Of a DNA stretch of 13,454 bases, positions 1-7,250 are shown one piece after another. Each line of letters opens with the position of its first letter. Within the stretch, counting starts at the first letter, position 1. This stretch comes from Phycisphaerales bacterium. GTDB lineage: Bacteria > Planctomycetota > Phycisphaerae > Phycisphaerales > SM1A02. A program made the position numbers and the translations under genes. The stretch spans positions 1 through 13,454 of the forward strand of contig JAGQOI010000524.1 in NCBI GenBank assembly GCA_020427625.1, given 5' to 3'. The notes beneath the pieces are model-generated. The model saw nothing but the letters and a program-made list of their open reading frames with translations. It was not told the origin of the DNA and did not search any database.

Positions 1-15
1 GAATGGGCCGTCTTC

Positions 16-57
16 GCCGATTCCCTCGAACCCGCGTCCGGTCGGGATCGTCGTTTT
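16..57 (+). terminator. Probable terminator of an off-window upstream gene
   Basis: Bases 18-25 can pair with 44-50 through a 7-bp stem with one bulged T, with a few more inner pairs (30-32 with 40-42), and four Ts follow at 54-57. The 3' arm, bases 39-52, is identical over 14 nt to the 3' arm of the much stronger hairpin at 3892-3923. The bulge makes it weaker than that one. It would end transcription from a gene left of the window. Frame 1 is open through it, but no gene product is recognisable there. Confidence 0.4.
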
Positions 58-150
58 GGGTGTTCCCGGACGTGGAACGTGCCGATACAACTGGCGTCGG
101 TCCGCGGCCTGCGGGATCGCGGTGTCCCGTTGTCGAATGAGGAACGATCG

Positions 151-936
151 ATGCGTCAGATGAAGTCCCTGCCCCTGCTCGTGCTCGTGTTGGTCGGTCT
201 GCCGGGCGGGTGCTCGACGGCGCGTCAGTACCGTCATCTCGACGATCCCCCGCTGGTGATCCGCGGCGTGACGGCGACGGTGCCGATCGCCGTCGACGTC
301 CGGAACTTCGCCGGCGACGTGATCATCGTGGTCGACGAGCAGGCGACGGACGTCACCGTCCGCGTCCGGCGCGAGGCGCGGCACGGATCGCTCCGCACCG
401 AGGAGGCCGAGGCGGCGCTCGCGCTCATTCATCACAGTTCCGAGATGGTCCGCAACGATCGCGGCCCGGTCCTGCGCGTGCGCGTCGCGAGTTCGAGCCC
501 CGAGTGGTACTTCCAGCGCGCCCACCTCCAGATCACCGCGCCCGCCGTCAGCGACGTGCACGTCGAGACGACCCGCGGACGCGTCTACGCGACCGACCTC
601 CGCGGCGAGGTCTTCATCACGACCACCGAAGGCGACGTGCGCGTCATGTCGAACTTCCCCCTGCGTCAGCCCGTCACCGTGCTCAACCGCGACGGCGACA
701 TCGACTATCGCGTGCGCGGCAACTCGGGCGGGCGCTTCGAGTGCGAAGCCGTCGGCGGCACGATCTCGCCGCGCATGAAGCTCGGACGCTTCGTGTTCCA
801 GCCCGGCTCGCGCCAGGACCTTCTGATCGGCACGCTCAACGACGGCGAGAACGTCGTGCAGTTGAAGACCGTCGACGCGAACATCCGCATCGCCGTCGTC
901 GAACAGCCCACGGCCGTCGGCTACCTCATCCGCTGA
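151..936 (+). CDS. Probable lipoprotein with DUF4097-like beta-strand repeats
   Basis: 261-residue exported protein. The frame is open from the window edge, but the ATG at 151 is chosen because GAGGAA (139-144) lies 6 nt upstream and the protein then begins with a lipoprotein-like signal: two Lys/Arg, a leucine/valine core (residues 7-17) and LPGGC, with Cys21 as candidate acylated residue. The lipobox is imperfect, with Leu at -4 rather than -3. Residues 135-190 show alternating short strands of the type xVxVxTTxGxVxxxDLxGxVxI, typical of the beta-helical DUF4097 (putative adhesin) family. No catalytic motif is visible. The role is unknown; envelope-associated binding or structure is inferred. 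It stands alone, with 404 bases before the next gene, and its composition matches its neighbours. Confidence 0.8.
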   Translation: MRQMKSLPLLVLVLVGLPGGCSTARQYRHLDDPPLVIRGVTATVPIAVDVRNFAGDVIIVVDEQATDVTVRVRREARHGSLRTEEAEAALALIHHSSEMVRNDRGPVLRVRVASSSPEWYFQRAHLQITAPAVSDVHVETTRGRVYATDLRGEVFITTTEGDVRVMSNFPLRQPVTVLNRDGDIDYRVRGNSGGRFECEAVGGTISPRMKLGRFVFQPGSRQDLLIGTLNDGENVVQLKTVDANIRIAVVEQPTAVGYLIR

Positions 937-1340
937 CGCCGCCGCGCCGGCATCCGCCGGCACCACGCCTCGACCCATCGCCCGATCCGCGCCGACGCAC
1001 GCGCGTCACGCGCGCGGTGCACATGAGCACGGATTCACGCGCGATTCACGATGTGATCATGGCGTGGCCGCAGACTGGTGATGTTCGGTCGTCGTCCCGT
1101 CGCGATGGTGCGCGGGACCGGACGGAACGGATCATCGAGGTCTCCGCGATGCATGTGATGCCCGGAATGGTCGTGAGGATGACGAATGCCGCGCCGGACG
1201 TGCGGCGGGCGTCGTCCGGGCGGCCCGATGCGTTCGTCCTTCCGCGACCGGCGCACCTGCGCCTCGGCGTTCCGCGTCGTCATCCGGACCTCGCGGCGCC
1301 GTCGCATCATCGTGATCACCATTCCCGGAAAGGACCACCC
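937..1340. other. Gene-free stretch between lipoprotein and stress genes
   Basis: No convincing gene. A short GCCGGC hairpin (946-951 with 956-961) just after the stop codon of the lipoprotein gene may aid termination but lacks a T-run. Open frames on either strand here are arginine/proline-rich, have no ribosome binding site or domain, and look like GC-bias artefacts. A promoter for the stress genes must lie here or just upstream of 1341, but no clear -35/-10 pair was found. AAGGA at 1330-1334 is the ribosome binding site of the next gene. Confidence 0.6.
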
Positions 1341-1838
1341 ATGTCAGCCATCATCACCGGCCTGTTCGAGACCCCCCGCGATGCGGCCGTCGCGATCGAG
1401 ATGCTTCATCAGCGCGGCATTCCGCGGGCGAACATCAGTCTCGTCGCCGCGGATCACGTCGATCGTGACGCGTTCGCGATCGACTCCCATTCGAAGCTGC
1501 CGGAGGGCGCCGCGATCGGCGCGGGCGTGGGCGGCGCGGTCGGCGCCATGGTCGCCGGACTCACGGCGATCGGCGTCATCGCGACGGGCGGCGTCGGGCT
1601 CGTCGCGGCGGGTCCGGTCCTGGCCGCGTTCGCCGGCGCCGGGGCCGGAGCCGCGGCCGGCAGCGCGGTCGGCGCGCTGGTCGGCTACGCCATTCCCGAG
1701 CACGAGGTGAGGTTCTACGAGAACGCGATCCGCGAGGGCTCGGTGCTCGTCGGCGCGAAGTACGACAGTGCGGAGCAGAAGGAGCGCATCAAGGAGACGT
1801 TCGAGTCGATCGACGCGACGCACGTGTCGCACGCCTGA
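1341..1838 (+). CDS. General stress protein 17M-like protein (YflT/DUF1269-type) with Gly/Ala-rich core
   Basis: 165 residues; the ATG at 1341 has AAGGA (1330-1334) 6 nt upstream. Residues 5-45 (ITGLFETPRDAAVAIEMLHQ and onward) match the N-terminal beta-alpha-beta domain of YflT/general stress protein 17M-type proteins. Residues 55-120 are a glycine/alanine/valine stretch like the glycine-zipper or double membrane segment of DUF1269-type proteins. The C-terminal 45 residues (IPEHEVRFYENAIREGSVLV) close the fold with a second alpha/beta unit. These proteins accumulate under general stress in other bacteria; the biochemical role is not established. It is followed 38 nt later by a YciE/YciF-like gene on the same strand, so both are probably one stress-response unit. 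Family assignment is by pattern, hence moderate confidence. Confidence 0.75.
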   Translation: MSAIITGLFETPRDAAVAIEMLHQRGIPRANISLVAADHVDRDAFAIDSHSKLPEGAAIGAGVGGAVGAMVAGLTAIGVIATGGVGLVAAGPVLAAFAGAGAGAAAGSAVGALVGYAIPEHEVRFYENAIREGSVLVGAKYDSAEQKERIKETFESIDATHVSHA

Positions 1839-1876
1839 TGCCGCCTCATCATCCCCTCACCCCGGAGTGTCCTCCC

Positions 1877-2380
1877 ATGACCATGCGCCTCGACCATCTG
1901 GAGAAGCTGTTCGTCGAGCAGCTCAAGGACGCCTACAGCGCCGAATCGCAACTCATCGAAGCCCTGCCGAAGATCCGTGACGCGGCCAACGCGAAGCCGC
2001 TGGCGGAAGCGTTCGACGCCCACCTCGCGGAGACGAAGGGTCACCGCGACCGCATCGAGCGGATCTTCAAGACCCTCGACTACAAGCCCGGCGGACATCG
2101 CTGCAAGGCGATGGCCGGACTCGTCGAGGAGGCGATGGAACTCGTCGCCGATGACGCGACGCCGGCGGTGCGCGATGCCGCGCTGATCTGCGCGGCTCAG
2201 AAGATCGAGCACTACGAGATCGCGACCTACGGTTGTCTGCGCAGCTATGCCGCGCTGCTCCATGCGGACGATGCGGTCGCGCTGATCGACGAGACGCTCG
2301 ACGAGGAGCGTCATGCCGATGCCCACCTCACGGAACTCGCCGAACAGTGGGTCAACGTCTTCGCGATGAAGACGGCCTGA
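1877..2380 (+). CDS. YciE/YciF-type ferritin-like protein (DUF892)
   Basis: 167 residues, the usual length for the family. The ATG at 1877 is preferred over an in-frame ATG at 1838, which overlaps the previous stop, because CGGAG (1863-1867) is 9 nt upstream and the protein then starts like other members (MTMRLDHLEKLFVEQLKDAY). It is an all-alpha ferritin-like bundle. Carboxylate/histidine ligand candidates lie in HLAETKGHRDR, in KIEHYEIATYG and in DETLDEERHADAHL, matching the family's ExxH-like metal-binding helices. YciE/YciF proteins are induced by osmotic or general stress and are thought to bind a di-metal centre; the substrate is unknown. It is very likely co-transcribed with the preceding stress protein gene, and a strong hairpin ends the unit at 2409-2447. 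Confidence 0.88.
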   Translation: MTMRLDHLEKLFVEQLKDAYSAESQLIEALPKIRDAANAKPLAEAFDAHLAETKGHRDRIERIFKTLDYKPGGHRCKAMAGLVEEAMELVADDATPAVRDAALICAAQKIEHYEIATYGCLRSYAALLHADDAVALIDETLDEERHADAHLTELAEQWVNVFAMKTA

Positions 2381-2408
2381 ACGACCCGTCCCGGCCAGGA
2401 CATCTTCT

Positions 2409-2447
2409 CACCCGGCGGTCGAGCGCATCGCGCGCGACCGCCGGGTG
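2409..2447 (+). terminator. Hairpin terminator after the stress gene pair
   Basis: A perfect 13-bp inverted repeat (2409-2421 pairs with 2435-2447, arm CACCCGGCGGTCG) with a 13-nt loop, 28 nt after the stop of the YciF-like gene. TCTT follows rather than a long T-run, as is common in GC-rich genomes. It separates the stress unit from the secreted-protein gene. Confidence 0.75.
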
Positions 2448-2450
2448 TCT

Positions 2451-2480
2451 TGCGCGCCAATGCGCGCCGATGCGCGGCCC
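2451..2480 (+). repeat. Three tandem 10-bp units upstream of secreted-protein gene
   Basis: Three adjacent units: TGCGCGCCAA, TGCGCGCCGA and TGCGCGGCCC. The first two differ at one position and the third diverges at its 3' end. They sit between the terminator and the gene at 2632. They could be a binding site with one-turn periodicity or simple GC-rich drift; nothing in the sequence decides this. The remainder up to 2631 holds only a 7-bp hairpin (2557-2563 with 2577-2583) and the ribosome binding site GAGGAG at 2619-2624. Confidence 0.4.
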
Positions 2481-2631
2481 GGCAGCATTCGCGACCATCA
2501 ACATGTGGAATTCGTCGGGATGATCGGAGAGACGGCGGCACGGCGCGCAGAGCAGAGGTGCGGACGTCGCGAATCGCCGCACCGACGTGCGACGCACGAC
2601 GCCCGGTGACCATCGAACGAGGAGTTCCACC

Positions 2632-3858
2632 ATGAACCGCACCTTGAACCGCACCCTGAATCGCACCCTGAACCATACCCTGCTCCTGGCCCTGTCCGCC
2701 GGATGCCTGGGTGCCGCGCACGACGCGTCGGCCCAGTCGCTGGTGAATCGCCGGATCCACCAGGTGAGCATCACGCCGAGCGAGAGCGGCCCGGCGGGCA
2801 CGTCGGACGTGCACGTGATCTGGACGGTCGGCGTCGCCGGCACGAGCGCCGGACTCAACATGGGCACGGGCATCCTGCTCTTCGGCGGCGGCAACGAAGT
2901 GCCCATCGCCAGTCTGGCCGTGCCGATCCTGGGCGACGTGACGTTCGGCTGCTTCAGCGGCTGCGGCGGCGGCTGCGGCGGCGGGTACATCAACGGCGTC
3001 TTCAACACGATGCTGTGCCTGCCCGATCCGCCCGGCTGCGACAACTGCGGCTGCGAGTGCCAGTTCCCGTGGATCACGTCGACCTTCCCGGGTCTGGACC
3101 TCGATCCCGGCACTCCGCTCACGGCGACGATCTGGCACCTGCCCGGCGCGTTCCCCGAGATGGCCGACGACGACAACGTCCTCTCGACCATCGTCACCGG
3201 CGACCCCCTCTACTGGGATCGCACCGTCGACTCGGTCGACATCGAACCGACCCCCGGCGCGCCCGCGGGACGCTACAACCTGCATGTCTCCGGACGCGGC
3301 GCCTGGAACGGCGTCGCCGTGCCGACCGACCTGAGCTTCCGGGTCCAACTGCTCGTGAACAACCAGCCCGTCGCCTCCTTCGTCGCCGGCGGCGTGCTCG
3401 AGCATCCCGGACACGAGACGTCGACCTGCGGCGGCTCGCCGGACATCTGCAACGACAACGGCTGCGGCAACTGGGCGACGCCCGCCGACTGCGAACTCAC
3501 CGTCTCGTGGCCGAGCTACCTCATCTCCTGCGACTGCGGCGGCCCGTGGATCGGTGAGTTCACCGCGATCCCGCTCGATCCCGGCGACGAACTCATCATC
3601 ATGGTCGTGCCCGTCCTCGGCGCCCTGCCCGCGCTGCCCGGCTCCGACGTGAACGATGCGCTCGTGTTCCAGTTCGTCCCGCCGAGCGAGTGCGAAGGCG
3701 ATCTCACCGGCGACGGACTCGTCGGGCCCGCCGATCTCGCGATCCTCCTCAGCGCCTGGGGTCCGAACGCCGGACACCCGGCCGACTTCGACGGCAACGG
3801 CGTCGTGAACGCCGCCGATCTCGCCGCCCTCCTCAGCGCCTGGGGCCAGTGCGACTGA
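2632..3858 (+). CDS. Secreted cysteine-rich protein with C-terminal dockerin-like repeats
   Basis: 408 residues; the ATG at 2632 is 7 nt after GAGGAG (2619-2624). The signal peptide has an n-region made of four NRTL-type units (residues 2-17), a hydrophobic core and a likely signal-peptidase I site ASA|QS after residue 34. The mature body has beta-rich segments and a cysteine cluster at residues 106-148 (GCFSGCGGGCGGG, GCDNCGCEC) with further paired cysteines at 266-300, suggesting disulfides outside the cytoplasm. The last 55 residues carry two calcium-loop repeats, DLTGDGLVGPADLAILLSAW and DFDGNGVVNAADLAALLSAW, bracketed by Cys354 and Cys407. This resembles the dockerin-type tail common in Phycisphaerae secreted proteins. 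The body matches no enzyme I recognise. The function may be surface attachment or assembly, which is inferred. Confidence 0.85.
   Translation: MNRTLNRTLNRTLNHTLLLALSAGCLGAAHDASAQSLVNRRIHQVSITPSESGPAGTSDVHVIWTVGVAGTSAGLNMGTGILLFGGGNEVPIASLAVPILGDVTFGCFSGCGGGCGGGYINGVFNTMLCLPDPPGCDNCGCECQFPWITSTFPGLDLDPGTPLTATIWHLPGAFPEMADDDNVLSTIVTGDPLYWDRTVDSVDIEPTPGAPAGRYNLHVSGRGAWNGVAVPTDLSFRVQLLVNNQPVASFVAGGVLEHPGHETSTCGGSPDICNDNGCGNWATPADCELTVSWPSYLISCDCGGPWIGEFTAIPLDPGDELIIMVVPVLGALPALPGSDVNDALVFQFVPPSECEGDLTGDGLVGPADLAILLSAWGPNAGHPADFDGNGVVNAADLAALLSAWGQCD
2635..2682 (+). repeat. 12-bp tandem repeat in signal-peptide coding region
   Basis: Four consecutive 12-nt units starting at 2635, 2647, 2659 and 2671, each a variant of AACCGCACCCTG, encode NRTL, NRTL, NRTL and NHTL. 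Units differ from the consensus at one or two positions. They make up the positively charged part of the signal peptide, so a change in copy number would lengthen the n-region without a frameshift. Confidence 0.9.
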
Positions 3859-3891
3859 TCCATCTCCTGTCCTGCGGATGGAGTCCGTGCA

Positions 3892-3923
3892 GACGATCCC
3901 GGCCGACTTCGGTCGGGATCGTC
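3892..3923. terminator. Bidirectional hairpin between convergent genes
   Basis: A 14-bp stem (3892-3905 with 3910-3923, one G-U pair in the plus-strand RNA) with loop ACTT. It lies 33 nt after the stop of the plus-strand secreted-protein gene and 3 nt beyond the stop of the minus-strand methyltransferase gene, so it can serve both. There is no T-run on either side. Its 3' arm is identical to bases 39-52. Confidence 0.8.
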
Positions 3924-3926
3924 AAT

Positions 3927-4799
3927 TCATGCGCGCAGGGTCGCGAGCGCGCGAATCGTCGCCGGCGTCGTGCCGCAGCAGCCGCCGATGATCGTCGCGC
4001 CCGCCTCGCGCCACGTCGCGGCGTATGCCGCGTATCGCTCCGGCGCCACCGCGTCCGTGTTCTCCCACCCCTTCACCGGATGCACACGACCGACGTTCGC
4101 GTACGCCACGAGCGGACACGCCCGGCCGACGACCGCGCCGAGCACCCGCAGATGCTCGACGAGGGTCGGCGCGGCGACGCAGTTCACGCCGACCGCCGCG
4201 GCACCGGCGAACACGGATGCGAGCGAATCGAGCGGCGTGCCGTCGAGCAGCACGCCGCGCGGGCCGTCGGCGCGACAGCAGACGCTCACCATCCACCGGT
4301 CCGGCGCGAGTCGGCGGGCGACGTCCGTGACGGCGACGAGTTCGCGAGCCGCGCCCATCGTCTCGATGAGCAGCCCGTCGACGCCGGCGTCGAGGAGGGA
4401 TCGGATCATCGCGTCGTGTTCGCGTCGCGCCGCGGCACCGTCGGGCGCGCGATCGGGCTCATAGCAGTCCTCGAGCGGCGCGACCGAGCCGTAGACGAGC
4501 GCGTCGGGACGGACGCGATCGCGGGCGGCGCGGGCGATGGCGACGGCTTCGCCGGTGAGCGTCGCGGCGTCGATCGCGCAGCCGCCCGCACGGAGCGATC
4601 GCGCGTGCGTGCGGAAGGTGTTGGCGGTGACGAGGTCGGCGCCGGCATCGAGGGAGTCGGCGTGAACGGCGGCGAGGATATCGGGTGCATCACGGATGGC
4701 GCGGGCGGACCAGAGCGGGAGCGACACGTCGACGCCGCGCCGTTCGAGTTCGCTGCCCGTGGCGCCGTCGAGGAGTCGGATCGGCTCGGTCGGCGTCAT
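3927..4799 (-). CDS. Homocysteine S-methyltransferase family protein
   Basis: 290 residues, a full-length single domain. It is a zinc-dependent TIM-barrel methyltransferase: DGATGSELERRG (residues 11-22) is the family's N-terminal barrel motif, GVNC supplies Cys207, and IGGCCGTTP supplies Cys274 and Cys275, the three zinc thiolates that activate homocysteine. The short length matches MmuM/YbgG-type enzymes using S-methylmethionine or S-adenosylmethionine, and there is no folate or cobalamin domain as in MetH. The methyl donor cannot be told from the sequence. Its start codon overlaps the stop of the metallophosphoesterase gene by four bases (ATGA, 4796-4799), and no Shine-Dalgarno precedes it, so translation is probably coupled. 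It is the last gene of a three-gene operon closed by the hairpin at 3892-3923. Confidence 0.9.
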   Translation of the reverse strand: MTPTEPIRLLDGATGSELERRGVDVSLPLWSARAIRDAPDILAAVHADSLDAGADLVTANTFRTHARSLRAGGCAIDAATLTGEAVAIARAARDRVRPDALVYGSVAPLEDCYEPDRAPDGAAARREHDAMIRSLLDAGVDGLLIETMGAARELVAVTDVARRLAPDRWMVSVCCRADGPRGVLLDGTPLDSLASVFAGAAAVGVNCVAAPTLVEHLRVLGAVVGRACPLVAYANVGRVHPVKGWENTDAVAPERYAAYAATWREAGATIIGGCCGTTPATIRALATLRA

Positions 4800-5701
4800 T
4801 GGTCGGTCGGAGGATCAGGCGGATCGGATTCGACGCGGATGAGGGCGATTTCGGGCGGGCAGTTGATGCGGAGCGGGAACCACGCGCCGACGCCGGTCGT
4901 GACGTACAGGAAGCAGCCGTCGCGCTCGTAGAGGCCGACGCTGCGGCGGTGGGCCATGGCGAGGTTCGCGTCCGAGCCCCGGCGCAGCGCCACCTGGCCG
5001 CCGTGCGTGTGACCGGCGAGCGTGAGCGGGACGCCGAGTCCCGCGGCCTGGTCGAACGAGCGCGGATTGTGCGAGAGCAGGAGATCGACGGGCTCGTCGC
5101 CGCAGACCTGGTCGACCTGTCGGGCGCAGCGCATCGCGGACTTCGACCAGTCGACGCCGCCGACGCGCAGGCGCCGACCGTTCCAGACGAGTTCGGCGAC
5201 CTCGTTGCGGAGGACGAGACATCCCGCGTCGGCGGCGATGCGGGCCAGCGTCTCGCCGCAGACGAGTTCGTCGTGATTGCCGAGGACGAAGGCGGCGCCG
5301 AGGGGTGCGCCGATCGACGCGGCCGCGCTGAACAGGGCTTCGGCGCCCGCGTGTTCGAGGTCGATCGCATCGCCGGTGATCGCGATGAGATCGGGTTCGA
5401 GGGCGGCGAGTTGTTCGATGACGACGAGGGCGCGATCGATCGGCAGGAGGTCGCCGAGGTGGAAGTCGCTGACGTGTCCGATCCGGAGCCCGCTGAGCGA
5501 GGCGGGCCAGTGCGGCGAGCGGACGGTCATCTCGCGGGTCTCGACGTCGCGGGCGAGATGACGATCGAGCAGACGGCCGCCGCTGAGGCGTGACGGTCCG
5601 ACGGAGAAGATGAACCGTCGGACGCGGGCGCGCCGCAGCTTGTTGCGGGCCTGGCGTTCCTCGCGCGAGGAGCGGGGGTGCGGGGGTCGAGCGTCGGTCA
5701 T
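4796..5701 (-). CDS. Calcineurin-like metallophosphoesterase (YkuE-like)
   Basis: 301 residues. The frame extends further upstream, but the ATG at 5701 is chosen because it lies 4 nt after the stop of the preceding gene and everything upstream is low-complexity sequence antiparallel to no domain. All di-metal phosphoesterase motifs are present in order: SDFHLGD (Asp79, His81), GD (Asp111), GNHDE (Asn142, His143), LLSHNP (His211) and GHTHGGQ (His231, His233). The GHTHGGQ motif and the closing GLYER...YVTTGVG...LRINCPPEI resemble the YkuE group, some members of which cleave lipid-linked or nucleotide pyrophosphates. The substrate is not predictable. The N-terminus (residues 8-50) is basic with no clear membrane helix, so a cytoplasmic or peripheral membrane location is inferred. 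It is coupled to the genes on both sides. Confidence 0.9.
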   Translation of the reverse strand: MTDARPPHPRSSREERQARNKLRRARVRRFIFSVGPSRLSGGRLLDRHLARDVETREMTVRSPHWPASLSGLRIGHVSDFHLGDLLPIDRALVVIEQLAALEPDLIAITGDAIDLEHAGAEALFSAAASIGAPLGAAFVLGNHDELVCGETLARIAADAGCLVLRNEVAELVWNGRRLRVGGVDWSKSAMRCARQVDQVCGDEPVDLLLSHNPRSFDQAAGLGVPLTLAGHTHGGQVALRRGSDANLAMAHRRSVGLYERDGCFLYVTTGVGAWFPLRINCPPEIALIRVESDPPDPPTDQ

Positions 5702-5705
5702 CGCG

Positions 5706-6575
5706 TCAGAACCGGATCGAGGCGGCGAGGAAGAGGCCCTGAAGCCCGGCGTCGAACGTGAAGTCCTGGTCCTCGACGTCGAGTTCGAGGAGTCGGTACC
5801 CGAGCATCGCGCCGACGTTGGGCGTGACGTGCCAGGTGACGCCGGCGCGAACCTGCCACATAGATCCGCCGTCGCCGCCGAGGGCCGGGCCGAATCCGGC
5901 GCCGGCCTCGATCTCGAACATGTCGAGCCAGGGGACGGCGCCCTCGGGCCGGTACTGGAAGTCGGCCTGGAGACCGGCGTAAAGACCGAGCCACTCGCCG
6001 GCGCCGGAGCCCGTCGTCGCACCCGCGTCCGTCAGCGAGAGGTCGACGTCGATCCAGCGCACGCCGACGACCGGCGAGATGCGCAGATCGGTGACGAAGC
6101 GCCGCTCGGCGGTGACGTTGGCGCGGGCGGTCGCGAAGGGGCGCCAGTACGCGAAGGCGAGGTCGACGCCGTAGGAGGCGAGGTCGAGCGAGCCGCGGAC
6201 CGTGGTGCCGGGCGTGAGCGTCGCGGCACCGAAGCTGGTCGCCGGGCCGGTGTACGGGCCGGTCCCGTCGGTCGAGAAGTCGAAGCCGGAGAACGTGAGC
6301 GCCCACCGCTCGCGTCGGCCGATGGTGAACTCGACGTTCGGCGACGCTTCGAGGCTGTCGATGCCGGCGTCGGCGTCGATGTCGAACGGAGCCGCGCCGG
6401 CGCCGAGCATCGTGCTGCCGCCGGCCCGCGGGAGCCAGACCCCGGCGACGAGCCGGAATTCGAGATCCCGGGTCGCGTGTTCGAGGAGATCGGGCGGCGC
6501 CGGATCGTCCTGCGCCGACGCGCCGGCGGTGACGAGAAGGAGCGAGACGAAGGCGAGCGTGCTACGCTGAGTCAT
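5706..6575 (-). CDS. Outer-membrane beta-barrel protein
   Basis: 289 residues; the ATG at 6575 has GAGGT (6587 down to 6583) 7 nt upstream. The signal peptide is MTQRSTLAFVSLLLVTAGAS with predicted cleavage ASA|QD after residue 21. The mature protein is a series of amphipathic alternating strands (for example RLVAGVWLPR, WALTFSGFDF, YGVDLAFAYW, ISPVVGVRWIDVDL, AGVTWHV, GAMLGYRLLELDV) and ends in phenylalanine (LAASIRF), the classic outer-membrane assembly signal. The strand count suggests about 10-12 strands. It resembles hypothetical outer-membrane proteins of planctomycetes; no transported substrate can be assigned. It is the first gene of the operon with the metallophosphoesterase (4-nt gap) and the methyltransferase, and is divergent from arfB. 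Confidence 0.82.
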   Translation of the reverse strand: MTQRSTLAFVSLLLVTAGASAQDDPAPPDLLEHATRDLEFRLVAGVWLPRAGGSTMLGAGAAPFDIDADAGIDSLEASPNVEFTIGRRERWALTFSGFDFSTDGTGPYTGPATSFGAATLTPGTTVRGSLDLASYGVDLAFAYWRPFATARANVTAERRFVTDLRISPVVGVRWIDVDLSLTDAGATTGSGAGEWLGLYAGLQADFQYRPEGAVPWLDMFEIEAGAGFGPALGGDGGSMWQVRAGVTWHVTPNVGAMLGYRLLELDVEDQDFTFDAGLQGLFLAASIRF

Positions 6576-6686
6576 GTCATGAACCTCGTGCGAATCCCCG
6601 CGCGAGCCGCGTTGCGAGCCGCGGCCGGACGGCGGCGTGACGTGCGTTCATCGTAGCAGCGCCGGCGACTTCGCCATGATCACCGG
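6576..6686. promoter_or_regulatory. Divergent promoter region between barrel-protein operon and arfB
   Basis: 111 bases separate two divergent start codons (6575 minus, 6687 plus), so promoters for both units should lie here. I could not find a convincing -35/-10 pair in either direction. The direct repeat GAGCCGCG (twice around 6603-6622) is the only visible structure. The call rests on gene orientation. Confidence 0.4.
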
Positions 6687-7160
6687 ATGACCGATCCCAC
6701 CGCAATCCATCCCGAGCCGCCGCCCGATCCGTCGCGGGTCGAACTCGCCGCCGCGGTGTGGGTGCATCGCGACGACCTGACGTACTCGTTCTCGCGCTCG
6801 TCGGGTCCGGGCGGGCAGTCGGTGAACAAGCTCAACACGCGGGCGGAGTTGCGGGTCGCGGTCGCGCGTCTGCGCGATCTGCCCGAAGCCGCGGCAACGC
6901 GCCTGCGCCGCCTCGCCGGCGCGCGTCTGAACGCGGACGACCAGCTCGTCATCGTCGCGGAGACGCACCGGTCGCAGTTGGGCAACCGGCGGGCCTGCGT
7001 CGAGCGGCTGGCGGACCTCGTCGCGCGGGCGCTCGTCGAACCGGTCGTCCGCAAGCGCAAACGTCCGTCGCGGGCGATGAAGGAACGACGGCTCGCCGGC
7101 AAGCGCGAGCGGTCCGAGAAGAAGTCGCGCCGACGGTGGCGGGCGGACGGCGGCGCCTGA
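6687..7160 (+). CDS. arfB: Peptidyl-tRNA hydrolase ArfB (YaeJ-type ribosome rescue factor)
   Basis: 157 residues. ArfB frees ribosomes stalled without a stop codon by hydrolysing peptidyl-tRNA. The class-I release-factor catalytic motif SGPGGQSVNK is at residues 39-48 (GGQ 42-44), preceded by the typical LTYSFSRSSG. The codon-recognition domains of RF1/RF2 are absent, and the last 37 residues are strongly basic (RKRKRPSRAMKERRLAGKRE and onward), forming the tail that inserts into the empty mRNA channel. The length is slightly above the E. coli protein (140), owing to about 15 extra N-terminal residues. The ATG at 6687 is the only plausible start, as an ATG at 6676 meets a stop at once. There is no clear Shine-Dalgarno. 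It appears monocistronic, with a hairpin at 7185-7209. Confidence 0.93.
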   Translation: MTDPTAIHPEPPPDPSRVELAAAVWVHRDDLTYSFSRSSGPGGQSVNKLNTRAELRVAVARLRDLPEAAATRLRRLAGARLNADDQLVIVAETHRSQLGNRRACVERLADLVARALVEPVVRKRKRPSRAMKERRLAGKRERSEKKSRRRWRADGGA

Positions 7161-7184
7161 CGACCGACCGGTTCCACCGGTGCG

Positions 7185-7209
7185 GATCCGTCGATCCGAT
7201 CGACGGATC
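7185..7209 (+). terminator. Probable terminator hairpin after arfB
   Basis: A perfect 11-bp stem (7185-7195 with 7199-7209, arm GATCCGTCGAT) with a three-base loop CCG, 24 nt after the arfB stop codon. No T-run follows, so it may be an RNA-stabilising hairpin rather than an intrinsic terminator. Confidence 0.6.
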
Positions 7210-7250
7210 GTCGCGTCCGGGAGCGGTTGGGAGGCGGGCGTGACGCCCCC

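Noticed and set aside
1124..1150. GGAAC motif as a possible -35 of an ECF/general-stress promoter for the stress genes.
   Set aside because: No matching -10 element (CGTT-like) is found 16-17 nt downstream, and it lies over 190 nt from the start codon.
1035..1322. Minus-strand open frame in the gene-free stretch.
   Set aside because: Product is Arg/His-rich with no start signal or domain; similar frames occur in every direction in this GC-rich DNA.
2692..2706. LSAGC in the signal peptide of the 2632 protein as a lipobox.
   Set aside because: The residue at -3 is Ser instead of Leu/Val/Ile, and a good signal peptidase I site (ASA|QS) follows, so a lipoprotein is less likely.
2311..3777. A long minus-strand open frame opposite the dockerin-repeat secreted protein.
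   Set aside because: It is antisense to a gene with ribosome binding site, signal peptide and calcium-loop repeats; the predicted product has no recognisable domain.
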